From contig NZ_AP024903.1 of assembly GCF_024347095.1 (NCBI RefSeq), positions 186,001 to 250,000 of the forward strand: 64,000 nucleotides of DNA. Direction: 5' to 3'. Positions within the stretch are counted from its first letter, which is position 1; every line of letters starts with the position of its first letter. Source of the stretch: Vibrio rhizosphaerae (GTDB lineage: Bacteria; Pseudomonadota; Gammaproteobacteria; Enterobacterales; Vibrionaceae). Shown here in pieces: positions 25,563 to 33,902 of this stretch. Both the position numbers and the translations under genes were made by a program. The notes under the pieces were generated by a model, which was given only the letters and a program-made list of their open reading frames with translations, did no database searches and was not told the origin of the DNA.

Positions 25563-27293
25563 CTACAAATAAAAAATTGTAATACATCCGATGACAACAA
25601 CGCCATACATGAGACTGACCGGCAAGCCCATACGAACAAAATCGACGAGCCGGTATTGCCCGGCACTGTAAACCATAAGGTTCGTTTGATAGCTGTAAGG
25701 ACTGATAAAACTAGCACTAGCGCCAAAAGCAACTGCCAAGATGTATGCTTTGGGGTCAACGCCCATGTTGGTTGCAAGACCATATGCTATTGGAAAGCTC
25801 AAAGCTGCTGCAGCATTGTTCGTTATTAATTCTGTTAAAATCCAAGTGATTCCATAGATTAGCAGTAATCCGATGAAAGGGGTAAAAATCGAGTGGTGCT
25901 TTTGTACCCACAAACCTAATTCGAGAAAATCAGCGGACTGGCTGATTGTCTGAGAAAGAAGGATAGCTGTTGCAATAATCAGCCAGATGTTTTTGGGGAA
26001 TCTCTGTATGATTTCGTTTGGATTCAAGCATCCACAGAAAAGTAACAAACTCAGGAAGATAAGCAAGCTTTTGAATAAAGAAACGATACCAATTGCAGCG
26101 AGAGTGATAGCTGTAATAAATCCAATAATTGTTAATTTCTCTTGCTTTCCATGCAAGTACTGTTCGGTTGTTACACCACTTACCTGATAGAAATTCTTAC
26201 TAATATTCCGACGCGACTTGAAGTCATCGCCAATTGCTAGAATTAGATAATCCCCAGAGTGAAGTGAGACATCACCTAACTTTCCTGAGAGTTTCTCACC
26301 GTCTCTGCGAATGCCAACAACTGCGGCATCAAATAAGGCTCTAAACCCAACTTCCTTCAGGTTTTGTCCAACTAATATACTATCCGGACGGATAATGACT
26401 TCAGTTAAATTATCCAACGGTAGACCATTCTGGTCGGCAAAGGAGCTAAGACCATCAAATTGTGTCAGTTGAGTGACTTTTTTAATATCACCACTAAATA
26501 TAAGACGGTCTCCAGATTCAATGATTTCATGTGGAGCGACTGGTGAGATCAGTCTGTTTCTCCGTAGAATCTCTACTAAAAATAGTGACTCCAAATTGCG
26601 TAATCCATTTTTCTCAATGGATTTTCCGATGAGGTGGGAATCCGGATGAACAGAAATATCAATAAAATAGTCTGACGCTATGGTGTGATAGGCCGCTTTT
26701 TCGGGGAGCCAGCGAGAACATAACAACAGGGTGAAGCCACATGATAAAACGAGAACACTGCTTACCAGTGTAAAATCAAAGAAACCTAGCCCGGGGAGAC
26801 CTTGATCGATAACCATACTATTTACAATTAAGTTAGTTGAAGTGCCAATCAGGGTGAGAGTTCCGCCTAGAATTGCTGAATATGACAATGGAATTAACAG
26901 TTTGCTAGCCATGTGATGAGGGTTATTACGAATCGGAGACAGCATCGTTGACACGACTGCAGTGTTATTGAGAAATGCTGAAGAAATCGTTGTAACTACA
27001 TATAATCTAAACCAAGTGACGTAATACCCAGGTTTGATGACATAATTTGCGATAACTCTAAGTATCTTGGTCTTTTCCAAAGCAAGGGAACAGAGTATTA
27101 AGAGGATTAGAGTTAGTAGGCCTGGATTAGCAAAGCTGGCGATGACTTGCTCACTGGAAACCAAATTGCTTGTATATAAGAACAGAAGTAACGCACCAAA
27201 AACTCGCTCAGGATATAATTGGTAGCGGATTAAGCCAAGGATGGTCAGAAAAAATGCTATCAATACTATGGTCGAACTATTTATGAGTAACAT
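25563..27293 (-). CDS. SLC13-family permease with TrkA-C domains, probable sulfate importer
   Basis: 576 residues. About 11-12 hydrophobic segments are split by a soluble stretch (about 195-370) that contains two TrkA-C/RCK_C-like regions: LIGKSIEKNGLRNLESLFLVEI and LVGQNLKEVGFRALF. Glycine- and asparagine-rich helices such as FLNNTAVVSTML and ELITNNAAAALSFPI are the paired SNT motifs of divalent anion/Na+ symporters. V. cholerae has a related SLC13 permease gene beside its cysDNC genes. As the first gene of the operon it probably brings in sulfate. Confidence 0.85.
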   Translation of the reverse strand: MLLINSSTIVLIAFFLTILGLIRYQLYPERVFGALLLFLYTSNLVSSEQVIASFANPGLLTLILLILCSLALEKTKILRVIANYVIKPGYYVTWFRLYVVTTISSAFLNNTAVVSTMLSPIRNNPHHMASKLLIPLSYSAILGGTLTLIGTSTNLIVNSMVIDQGLPGLGFFDFTLVSSVLVLSCGFTLLLCSRWLPEKAAYHTIASDYFIDISVHPDSHLIGKSIEKNGLRNLESLFLVEILRRNRLISPVAPHEIIESGDRLIFSGDIKKVTQLTQFDGLSSFADQNGLPLDNLTEVIIRPDSILVGQNLKEVGFRALFDAAVVGIRRDGEKLSGKLGDVSLHSGDYLILAIGDDFKSRRNISKNFYQVSGVTTEQYLHGKQEKLTIIGFITAITLAAIGIVSLFKSLLIFLSLLLFCGCLNPNEIIQRFPKNIWLIIATAILLSQTISQSADFLELGLWVQKHHSIFTPFIGLLLIYGITWILTELITNNAAAALSFPIAYGLATNMGVDPKAYILAVAFGASASFISPYSYQTNLMVYSAGQYRLVDFVRMGLPVSLMYGVVVIGCITIFYL

Positions 27294-27316
27294 GGTTTCT
27301 GAGTCTTCATCGGAGT

Positions 27317-27334
27317 GAACTCTGTTGAGAGTTC
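27317..27334 (-). promoter_or_regulatory. hairpin in the leader of the sulfate/PAPS operon
   Basis: The 7-bp arms GAACTCT and AGAGTTC with a 4-base loop sit 24-41 bases upstream of the SLC13 permease start codon. On the minus strand this would lie in the mRNA leader, close to the ribosome site. No U-tract follows. A role in controlling translation is possible but unproven. I do not see a clear promoter in 27294-27553. The best -35/-10 like pair is TTGGTT and TAGATA with an 18-base spacer, and it is weak. Confidence 0.35.
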
Positions 27335-27553
27335 TATCGTATCTATCAATGTGAATTCATTTCAACCAAACAGAAATGAGATAAACATATTATCTATATA
27401 TCAGTTAGTTATATACTGAGACCTTTCGTTTGTCTACCTACTATCAATTCTGTTGAGGTGGAAAAATAAACATTTTCTTTCATTAAGATGATAAATCTCG
27501 TAATAGTCTATCTTATCCAACCTCAAACTGAAATTTTTTTGATTAAGGTTACA

Positions 27554-29764
27554 TTACTCTGTAATCGATCGTGTAAACCAAGGTGAGCGAGCATCGGTCA
27601 TGTTGTAAAGCTCGTACTGCCGATTGAGTTTTTGTCCCCCGTCTCGCATCAGTGGTAACCAAGAAATATTGGCACGATTGACACTTGGCTTAATTGTCAT
27701 CAGGTCGAGTGGAATCGAAATATAAACGCCTTTGGTAAAGCTCCCTTCTCCATATTCTGACGCTGATAGGTTGGTTTTCGCGGCAAATACGCCGGCAATG
27801 ACACCACTATCAAACTGTTTTGAGAAATCAACCGTAACCCCTTTATCTTCGGTGAGGTACTGACCCGCGCTGATCTTGAGTAAAGTATTATTGAAGAGCG
27901 ACCAAAATTTCGGTTGCCAGTAAAGTGTCGCGTGGCCGGTAAACGTCCCCGTTTGAACACGGTAGTAACGGGAGGTTTGCGGATCAAAGTGTCTTTCGTC
28001 TTTATAAAGACCCAACACACTATCCGGATCGCGCTGTTTGACATAATTCCCGTCGATACCGAAAGCCCAATTTCTATTAAGCGGACGATAGATGATTTCA
28101 CCACCGGCGCCGGCAAACATCGATTCCAGATAACCGCCATAGGCTTGTCCGTAGATGTTATCTCCATAATGATCAAGGTACGTGAGTTGAAGACTGTCCA
28201 TACGGAAAGTGTGATCATAATATTGGCGTGCCAGCGTTCTGACCCTTTTTAAATCAGTCCCATCAGGCGGCACGGTGTACTTATATTGATCATAGTTATC
28301 CGTGATATTGCCGTATAAACTGCTGGAGAGAATGAAATGCTGTCCCATCCGATAGCTACTATTGGCTTTTACCCCAATGGCATAGAGGTAGAAATTCTCA
28401 GACCCGCCGAAAGATTGTTGTAAGGCCGGGGTGAAACCAAATTGCCAGCTTTTGGCACTTTGGGCCTTCAATTCCCCGGAGATAACAGAGGGCTCACCCG
28501 TTGTTTTCGCATCATCAAAATCAGCCCCGGGATAATCATTCTTGGCGACGCGCTCAAATGCATAAGCGTTGATTTGTGTTTCTGTGAGAGGTTGCCCATT
28601 CGCCGTCTCAACTATTTTATAGGTATCGGCATCGAGACCAGTGTTGGCGAGCAGTAATGCAGCACGTTCTTCTGCCTCTTTTTTATGGCGATATTTTTGC
28701 TGAGTCCCGGTGAGTGTCACGGTCTTGCTCTCTTGATCTTGCCGGAATGATACTTGTTGGTAACCTGCAATTTTTTGCATATCAGCGACGAGTTGTTGCC
28801 ATTGTTCTTCTGACAGCGTGCTTTTCTTCGGTTGCGGGTGGTAATCCGGACGAGGTTCATCAATCCAGACGGGTCTCAGGCTAGCAAGGTTGGTATTGAG
28901 TGAGATACCGGCGGTGAACGTGTTACCCCGTTCATAGCTCAGCCTTAAACGCGCCCAATCCGTGAGTGAATACACCAGACCGACGTTCCACGGTGTGGAA
29001 ACATGCATGGGTTTCTTGCCCTGAGTAACGGGGAAATCACTTTGATAGTCATTCCCGTCATATTCCAGTTTTAAGACCAGTGGTTCGAACGGGGTCTGAT
29101 ACTCGATCCCACCATAGACTGAAGTACATCCGGTAAACATATTTCCAAGAGAAATACTGCCAGCGGAGCTCTGATAGCCGGTGCTTCTGCCGCAGTCGGA
29201 AGAGGTCTGGTGATCACCGGAGAGGTTTCCCCGGTTACCGATATAACCCCAACCAATACCAAGGGTAAAATCGAGTGGGCCGAACTGTTTGTTGGCCACG
29301 ATAAACTCACCGTCAAAGAGTCCCGTACCACCAATATCTCTAAATCCGACAGAAATTTGGGGCAGCCAAAAATTTTCATCCACAAGGCTCAGTTTTACAT
29401 CGGCTGATTTGTCGGTATATTTTGTATCACCACTAAAGGATGCATCGTTGCTATAAAGCAAATCATGGATCTGGGTGTAGCGGATAGTCGTTTCCAGCCA
29501 AGGGAATAACTGTAGAGACAAAGAGTAGTATATATAGTCATCATTGTTGGTGGCATTCAGTTCAAGTGCTCCTTCGGGCATCATTCTGCCACTCGGCATC
29601 TGAATTAATCCCACACCGCCAAAATCGGATTGGGAGTGGGTTAGTGATGGTGGGCTAAACTCGTCTGAATAGGCGTTTAGCGAATTCAGGCCAAAGACAA
29701 TCGTCGCTATCGTCATGGATGCATAGGGTGGCCAGTTTAAAGCACCGGATAAATGTTTCATCAT
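27554..29764 (-). CDS. yjbH: YjbH/GfcD-like outer membrane capsule protein
   Basis: 736 residues with an N-terminal signal-like segment ending near NAYSDEF. The body is rich in alternating aromatic and polar strands typical of a beta-barrel (FWLPQISVGFRDIGGTGLFDGEF, and TWRxRLSYERG-like repeats), and a soluble insert lies near residues 310-420. This is the YjbH domain family that works with YjbF and YjbG in exopolysaccharide or group 4 capsule secretion. There is no lipobox cysteine. It overlaps yjbG by 4 bases and ends the minus-strand operon. Confidence 0.85.
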   Translation of the reverse strand: MMKHLSGALNWPPYASMTIATIVFGLNSLNAYSDEFSPPSLTHSQSDFGGVGLIQMPSGRMMPEGALELNATNNDDYIYYSLSLQLFPWLETTIRYTQIHDLLYSNDASFSGDTKYTDKSADVKLSLVDENFWLPQISVGFRDIGGTGLFDGEFIVANKQFGPLDFTLGIGWGYIGNRGNLSGDHQTSSDCGRSTGYQSSAGSISLGNMFTGCTSVYGGIEYQTPFEPLVLKLEYDGNDYQSDFPVTQGKKPMHVSTPWNVGLVYSLTDWARLRLSYERGNTFTAGISLNTNLASLRPVWIDEPRPDYHPQPKKSTLSEEQWQQLVADMQKIAGYQQVSFRQDQESKTVTLTGTQQKYRHKKEAEERAALLLANTGLDADTYKIVETANGQPLTETQINAYAFERVAKNDYPGADFDDAKTTGEPSVISGELKAQSAKSWQFGFTPALQQSFGGSENFYLYAIGVKANSSYRMGQHFILSSSLYGNITDNYDQYKYTVPPDGTDLKRVRTLARQYYDHTFRMDSLQLTYLDHYGDNIYGQAYGGYLESMFAGAGGEIIYRPLNRNWAFGIDGNYVKQRDPDSVLGLYKDERHFDPQTSRYYRVQTGTFTGHATLYWQPKFWSLFNNTLLKISAGQYLTEDKGVTVDFSKQFDSGVIAGVFAAKTNLSASEYGEGSFTKGVYISIPLDLMTIKPSVNRANISWLPLMRDGGQKLNRQYELYNMTDARSPWFTRSITE

Positions 29765-30546
29765 GGCAATCTGTTTCTTAGTAGCTCGACAACAAGGTCG
29801 TTAGGATTTTGGAGGCGATCATTTGGATAAATGACAGGGAGTTCTTCTACCGGAAGAGGGACATAAACAATCGCCCCCGGGGCGATTTCTGAAAAAGAGT
29901 AGTTCCAGTATCCCGTCTGGTGTTGTTCGACCTTACCATCGGGTTGGATCACCGTGACTTTCGAAATGGTGTTATCAAATAGCCCGGCTGTTTGCGCATA
30001 GCTTCCCGCATCCAGACGAGGCTGCCACGTTTGTTTTCCCGGTTTTGTAACGCCACCTAAAACCAGCACATCTTTAGGCGTGTATTTTAGCGTCATGAGC
30101 CAGTTACCGGTCAGTTTAGGATTCAGTGGCAGACTGAGGCGGGTTGCATCTGGATCAATCGTGTGAAAAATTCGCTTCGCATAGTGTAGTGATTCGAGTG
30201 AGTTTCTGAGCTGTGACCAATAGAACCAAGAACCATGATATCGTTTACTGGCAATGGCTTGCTGCTTTGCGATGACGCCGAAAACTTGTTGTTTTAACTT
30301 TAATTCGACATTGATGTCATATATGCCGGATGTGAACCAGTCGATCTTACGCCTATCTGCGTCCGTTTTATTCAGCGCCTGTAATACAACCTCATCGAGC
30401 CGAGGGCGATGATTGTAGGTGAGATGGCGTTGTGGTGATGATTCAAAATGAATCTCTACATCAGTCGATGATGCAGCAAATGAAACGGATCCCACGCCAG
30501 TGCTGATGCATAAGGTTAAATAAACGATGACTTTCCATGACTTCAT
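29761..30546 (-). CDS. yjbG: GfcC/YjbG capsule biosynthesis protein
   Basis: 261 residues with a signal peptide ending SVSFA-ASS. A SLBB-like core near 135-215 (DVLVLGGVTKPGKQTWQPRLDAGSYA) and the closing ELLRN segment match GfcC. Crystal studies of E. coli GfcC describe a periplasmic protein with ubiquitin-like beta-grasp domains, related to the SLBB regions of Wza. It overlaps both neighbours by 4 bases (ATGA junctions), so yjbF-yjbG-yjbH form one translational unit. It probably supports polysaccharide passage through the periplasm. Confidence 0.85.
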   Translation of the reverse strand: MKSWKVIVYLTLCISTGVGSVSFAASSTDVEIHFESSPQRHLTYNHRPRLDEVVLQALNKTDADRRKIDWFTSGIYDINVELKLKQQVFGVIAKQQAIASKRYHGSWFYWSQLRNSLESLHYAKRIFHTIDPDATRLSLPLNPKLTGNWLMTLKYTPKDVLVLGGVTKPGKQTWQPRLDAGSYAQTAGLFDNTISKVTVIQPDGKVEQHQTGYWNYSFSEIAPGAIVYVPLPVEELPVIYPNDRLQNPNDLVVELLRNRLP

Positions 30547-31253
30547 CCGCGATTGTCTCCCACATAACGCTTGCCGAGAGAAAGGGTTAATCTTTCTGAC
30601 CCCGGAAAAATGTACTGCTCACTTGCAATCACTTCACCCGATTGGGGATTGAGCCAATAGTGATTCTGATATTGTTGTTTTATCTGTGGAATCTCGACCT
30701 GTTCAATAACATGAAGCAGGGCTTGAGTTCCATTGGGCAAGTGCTTGTTTTCTATATCTTCTAGCGTAAATGTAGATAGCGCCTGATAATGGGTGTGATA
30801 TCCAGGAGACCAAGTTATTTTGTATTTCCAAGAATGAGGAGTTGTGTCTTTCTGGAGCCCCAGTACCAGTGGATCAATATTTGCTGACTCAAGGTGAATG
30901 AGGTTGCCCTCTTTTAAATTGACGGTTTTAATCACCCGACCTGCTTGTGTCACCAACATTTCTCGGTTTGCTGACAGCCACTTTAAATTGGCCGGATGCT
31001 CTGGTGAATTGGTTGGTTCTGCCCATGTGAGTATCATCAGGGCTAATGGGTTTTCTCCCATCCTGACATATAAACTTGCGTAAGGCAGTTCCTCAACTTT
31101 GTCTGGTGAAATGGCATGATTATCCGGTCCCCAAAAAGCCGACTGAATCGTCTCAGACAAGTCCTGAGCATTTTGGGAGCATCCGCCAATTAATAAGAGC
31201 AATGGTATGAAAAATAAGTAACAGTAATGAGAAAAACGAAAAAATTTTGTCAT
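30543..31253 (-). CDS. yjbF: GfcB/YjbF-like capsule lipoprotein
   Basis: 236 residues from ATG 31253. LLLLIGGCSQNAQ is a clear lipobox with the lipidated Cys near residue 25. The rest is a beta-rich periplasmic domain (SLYVRMGENPLALMILTWAEP) typical of YjbF/GfcB. A longer frame starts with a TTG at 31283, but ATG 31253 gives a normal signal length. It lies after a terminator-like hairpin that separates it from yjbE, and overlaps yjbG by 4 bases. Confidence 0.83.
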   Translation of the reverse strand: MTKFFRFSHYCYLFFIPLLLLIGGCSQNAQDLSETIQSAFWGPDNHAISPDKVEELPYASLYVRMGENPLALMILTWAEPTNSPEHPANLKWLSANREMLVTQAGRVIKTVNLKEGNLIHLESANIDPLVLGLQKDTTPHSWKYKITWSPGYHTHYQALSTFTLEDIENKHLPNGTQALLHVIEQVEIPQIKQQYQNHYWLNPQSGEVIASEQYIFPGSERLTLSLGKRYVGDNRG

Positions 31254-31276
31254 AGAGGCATAATTAAACGAAATAA

Positions 31277-31303
31277 ACAACAACCGCCCAAGACGGCTGT
31301 TGT
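31277..31303 (-). terminator. terminator-like hairpin between yjbE and yjbF
   Basis: The arms are about 10 bp (plus-strand ACAACAACCG and CGGCTGTTGT, one G-T/mismatch position) around a 7-base loop. On the minus strand it is followed by TTTATTT. It lies 35 bases after the yjbE stop and 24 bases before the yjbF ATG. It would let most transcripts stop after yjbE, giving more YjbE than YjbFGH. The T-run is short, so it is probably partial. Confidence 0.55.
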
Positions 31304-31337
31304 TTTTATTACATTAACAAACAATCAATAACTACTG

Positions 31338-31643
31338 TTACTGAGCTGAAGTCACTGTTGTTGTTGCAGTGGTGTCATTGGAAGCACTAACCGCGACAGC
31401 TGTCGCTGCAACGATCGCTGCAGTTGCTGCTGCAATAGTTGCGCTTATTCCACCAACGGCTGCACCAGTCGCTGCCGCAACACTACCAGCGGCACCAGCA
31501 CCAGCACCAGCGGCACCTGCGCCTGCAGCACCGGCTCCGCCAGTCCCCCCTGCACTACCGGAAACAACTCCGGCAGCCGGGCCAGCATATGCAATACCAC
31601 TGAAAGCAAACATTGCCAGTAAAGTAATTGCAGTTTTTTTCAT
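31338..31643 (-). CDS. yjbE: YjbE-like small secreted Ala/Gly-rich protein
   Basis: 101 residues. The signal peptide MKKTAITLLAMFAFSGIAYA is followed by a very Gly/Ala-rich mature part with GAG/GAA repeats, a hydrophobic AAAT-rich section and a Thr/Ser tail. YjbE proteins have this composition; no function is known beyond co-regulation with exopolysaccharide export. TAGGAG is 8 bases upstream of ATG, a strong ribosome site. It is first in the yjbEFGH operon and probably highly expressed. Confidence 0.75.
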   Translation of the reverse strand: MKKTAITLLAMFAFSGIAYAGPAAGVVSGSAGGTGGAGAAGAGAAGAGAGAAGSVAAATGAAVGGISATIAAATAAIVAATAVAVSASNDTTATTTVTSAQ

Positions 31644-32492
31644 ATTTATCTCCTAGGAAATAACGTTAACATCGATGTTGCTCACAAAATAAACAAGAGC
31701 TTATTAAACATAATACATTTTTGAAGGTTATGTAAACATGCTGTGTGAAATTATTGACTTATATGAAGTTGTTATAAAAAATTCATAATTTTTTCTTGAG
31801 AGATTTAACAATGCATCCGGTTGTATTATATCGTCTTTAAATAAACTTGATTGCGAGTCTCGTTATCCATTTATCTGATTGTTTTATAATGTTTTCCAGT
31901 GTATGCATATATTTATGTGCATTGATGAAGTTGGGATTTCAAATTTGATTTTATTCTCGAATCAAAATAAATCCAGACGAATTTTTAGGTGGCTTTTATT
32001 TATATTTATATTATTGTAACTATAAGTGCATAAAAGATATCTATTTTTATGGGATTTTTGTGGTGAGACGTGTGGTGCGAAGGCAGAAGTGAATTTTATA
32101 TACAAATCGTATCATTCATCATTTGCCAAATTGAACTTTCTCTACTAATACTATGAAATACAGGTAAAAAATATCTGGTCTTTTCCCAGATAGTTCTTGG
32201 TTTTTTATTTATATGATTACCTTTTTGTTGTGTCTAATCGATGAGAATCTCAGATATATATATGGCATGTTGAGATTTTTAAACTATGATTTTTATGAAA
32301 ATTTTTTAATGTTGATTTCGTTAAAATAAATTATAGAACCGGCGTACAGTATATTTTTTTGCGAACTTGATACAGACAACGTGTTTTGATCACAAGGATG
32401 AGCTCTGAGCATGCTTTCTGGGAAGCTGACCCAAGGGCGGTAGCGTGCTTGATGACCCCTTTTTCTTCTAATTAGCGTCAGTTTATTGTGGT
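31644..32492. other. 849-bp divergent regulatory region between yjbE and wzi
   Basis: No convincing gene is present; the region is very AT-rich. It must hold the promoters for the minus-strand yjb operon and the plus-strand wzi operon. It includes a weak hairpin (TATCTGG/CCAGATA, 32172-32192), the symmetric site TGAGAATCTCA (32242-32252) repeated in part as TGAGATT at 32271, and the JUMPstart/ops element near the wzi start. The length suggests binding sites for several regulators, but I cannot identify any by motif. Confidence 0.6.
32399..32447 (+). promoter_or_regulatory. JUMPstart element with ops (RfaH recruitment site)
   Basis: GGCGGTAGCGTG at 32436-32447 is an exact match to the core ops element found upstream of O-antigen, capsule and haemolysin operons. 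The preceding bases (GAGCTCTGAGC and AAGCTGACCCAAG) resemble the longer JUMPstart consensus. RNA polymerase pauses at ops and recruits RfaH, which then suppresses termination over long operons. It lies 45 bases before the wzi start and should control the + strand locus to at least wbaP. Confidence 0.9.
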
Positions 32493-33872
32493 GTGAGTAC
32501 AATCTTGGCTAAAAATATAATTCTAAGATTTTTTTCATTTTATCTTATTGGTTTTCCGTTGCTTTTTCCTTTGAAAATTGAAGCCGCGCCTTGGTTATCC
32601 ATGGATGATGCCTATCTTAAGTCTGATCTACAGATGCTGGCGGATGCCGGTCTTATCTCTGTACCTATCAATTCCTACCCAATACGCTGGTCTCGCCTTG
32701 ATACCGATCTACAGCTGATGCATATGATTCAGCTCCCCGCACCGCTTGAGCAAGCCTATCAACATCTAAGCTATGCATTAAATCAAGACACCTTAGGGAA
32801 TAGCAGAAAGCATGTCTCTATGGGGTATGCTCACGCGCCTCGGGACGACAGGAGTTTTGCTGCGCCGCTAACGACACACTGGCAGGTGAAATCGAGTTAT
32901 GAGCTTGTAGAGAGTGAATATGCTTTTCGTGTCGCAGCCAACTATCAACGTTCACCGGATAAGTTCGGTCGTGAAGATACCGACTATGGGTTTGATGATA
33001 GTTATATCGCCGTCAATTGGGGAAATCTGGGCGCAACTTTTGGCAGTCTGCAACATTGGTGGGGGCCGACTTCGATTTACAATTTGGCTTGGGGGCATAC
33101 GCGTCGCACTGTGCCCGGTTTTAGCCTGGCTTATGATGGCTATGACTGGCCGATACTCGGTAGCTGGCATGTTGAAAGTTTCTGGGGGTTTAATGAGACG
33201 CCAAACCGGAATGATAAGCAGTGGTCGAATCGGTTTGAGTTTAGTCCTGCCAATCGCTTGAATATTGGTTTGGTTTATCAGAAGTGGTTTGATAAACCCG
33301 ACTGGGATGGATATTTGACGGGCTCAGTTCAACCACAGGATGGTGAACAGGAGCAATATAGTGTCGATATCCGTCTGAGTTTACCTGTCTTGAATGTGGG
33401 AACCGTCTTGACTCAGAGTATTTATGCGCAGGGAGCCAGTTTAGTCAATGACCGATCACTGGGGTCCTTGATCATTGGCTGGCAAAGCCAGTTTGATCTT
33501 GGTGGACAGTCGTTGCGTTGGGTTGCCGAGGTCAAGCGGTTAACTGATGAAGCCAAGCAACAGTGGCAAAACATGTTGTCTGATCGTAAGACAATGGTTG
33601 GGCAACATGACTACCAGTCAATCAGTGGGATGGATGGCGGAGAAGCAAAATCATTGAAACTACTCTGGATCACGCCTGATAGCTGGGAATGGACATTGCA
33701 AGGACAGAGTTATCAGCAGACAGATGATGAAACACTGAAAAAATTAACGGCCTATGTGCGTCTGCCGCTGGCAAATAGTCGCCTGACATTAGGCTCTGAT
33801 TTCATGCCTGATACAAAAAATAATCAAACCGATAAATGGAATTACTGGGTTAACTGGGATTTTCGTTTTTAA
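32493..33872 (+). CDS. wzi: Wzi-like outer membrane capsule assembly protein
   Basis: 459 residues. A hydrophobic signal (FFSFYLIGFPLLFPLKIEA) precedes APWLSMDDAYLKSDLQMLADAGLI, the conserved N-terminal helix region of Wzi. The rest is a beta-barrel pattern ending in WVNWDFRF with a C-terminal aromatic. Wzi is an outer membrane lectin that anchors capsule at the cell surface. The start is probably GTG 32493; a TTG at 32505 is also possible. It is the first gene after the ops element. Confidence 0.85.
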   Translation: MSTILAKNIILRFFSFYLIGFPLLFPLKIEAAPWLSMDDAYLKSDLQMLADAGLISVPINSYPIRWSRLDTDLQLMHMIQLPAPLEQAYQHLSYALNQDTLGNSRKHVSMGYAHAPRDDRSFAAPLTTHWQVKSSYELVESEYAFRVAANYQRSPDKFGREDTDYGFDDSYIAVNWGNLGATFGSLQHWWGPTSIYNLAWGHTRRTVPGFSLAYDGYDWPILGSWHVESFWGFNETPNRNDKQWSNRFEFSPANRLNIGLVYQKWFDKPDWDGYLTGSVQPQDGEQEQYSVDIRLSLPVLNVGTVLTQSIYAQGASLVNDRSLGSLIIGWQSQFDLGGQSLRWVAEVKRLTDEAKQQWQNMLSDRKTMVGQHDYQSISGMDGGEAKSLKLLWITPDSWEWTLQGQSYQQTDDETLKKLTAYVRLPLANSRLTLGSDFMPDTKNNQTDKWNYWVNWDFRF

Positions 33873-33902
33873 TCGATTCACTATCAATTGTTTGGACATT
33901 GG

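Noticed and set aside
27700..28218. 172-residue minus-strand frame inside yjbH
   Set aside because: It lies within the yjbH gene in another frame on the same strand and has no recognisable domain.
31369..31656. 95-residue plus-strand reading frame opposite yjbE
   Set aside because: It is the antisense of the Gly/Ala-rich yjbE gene and is Ala/Pro-rich only because of that composition. There is no ribosome site.
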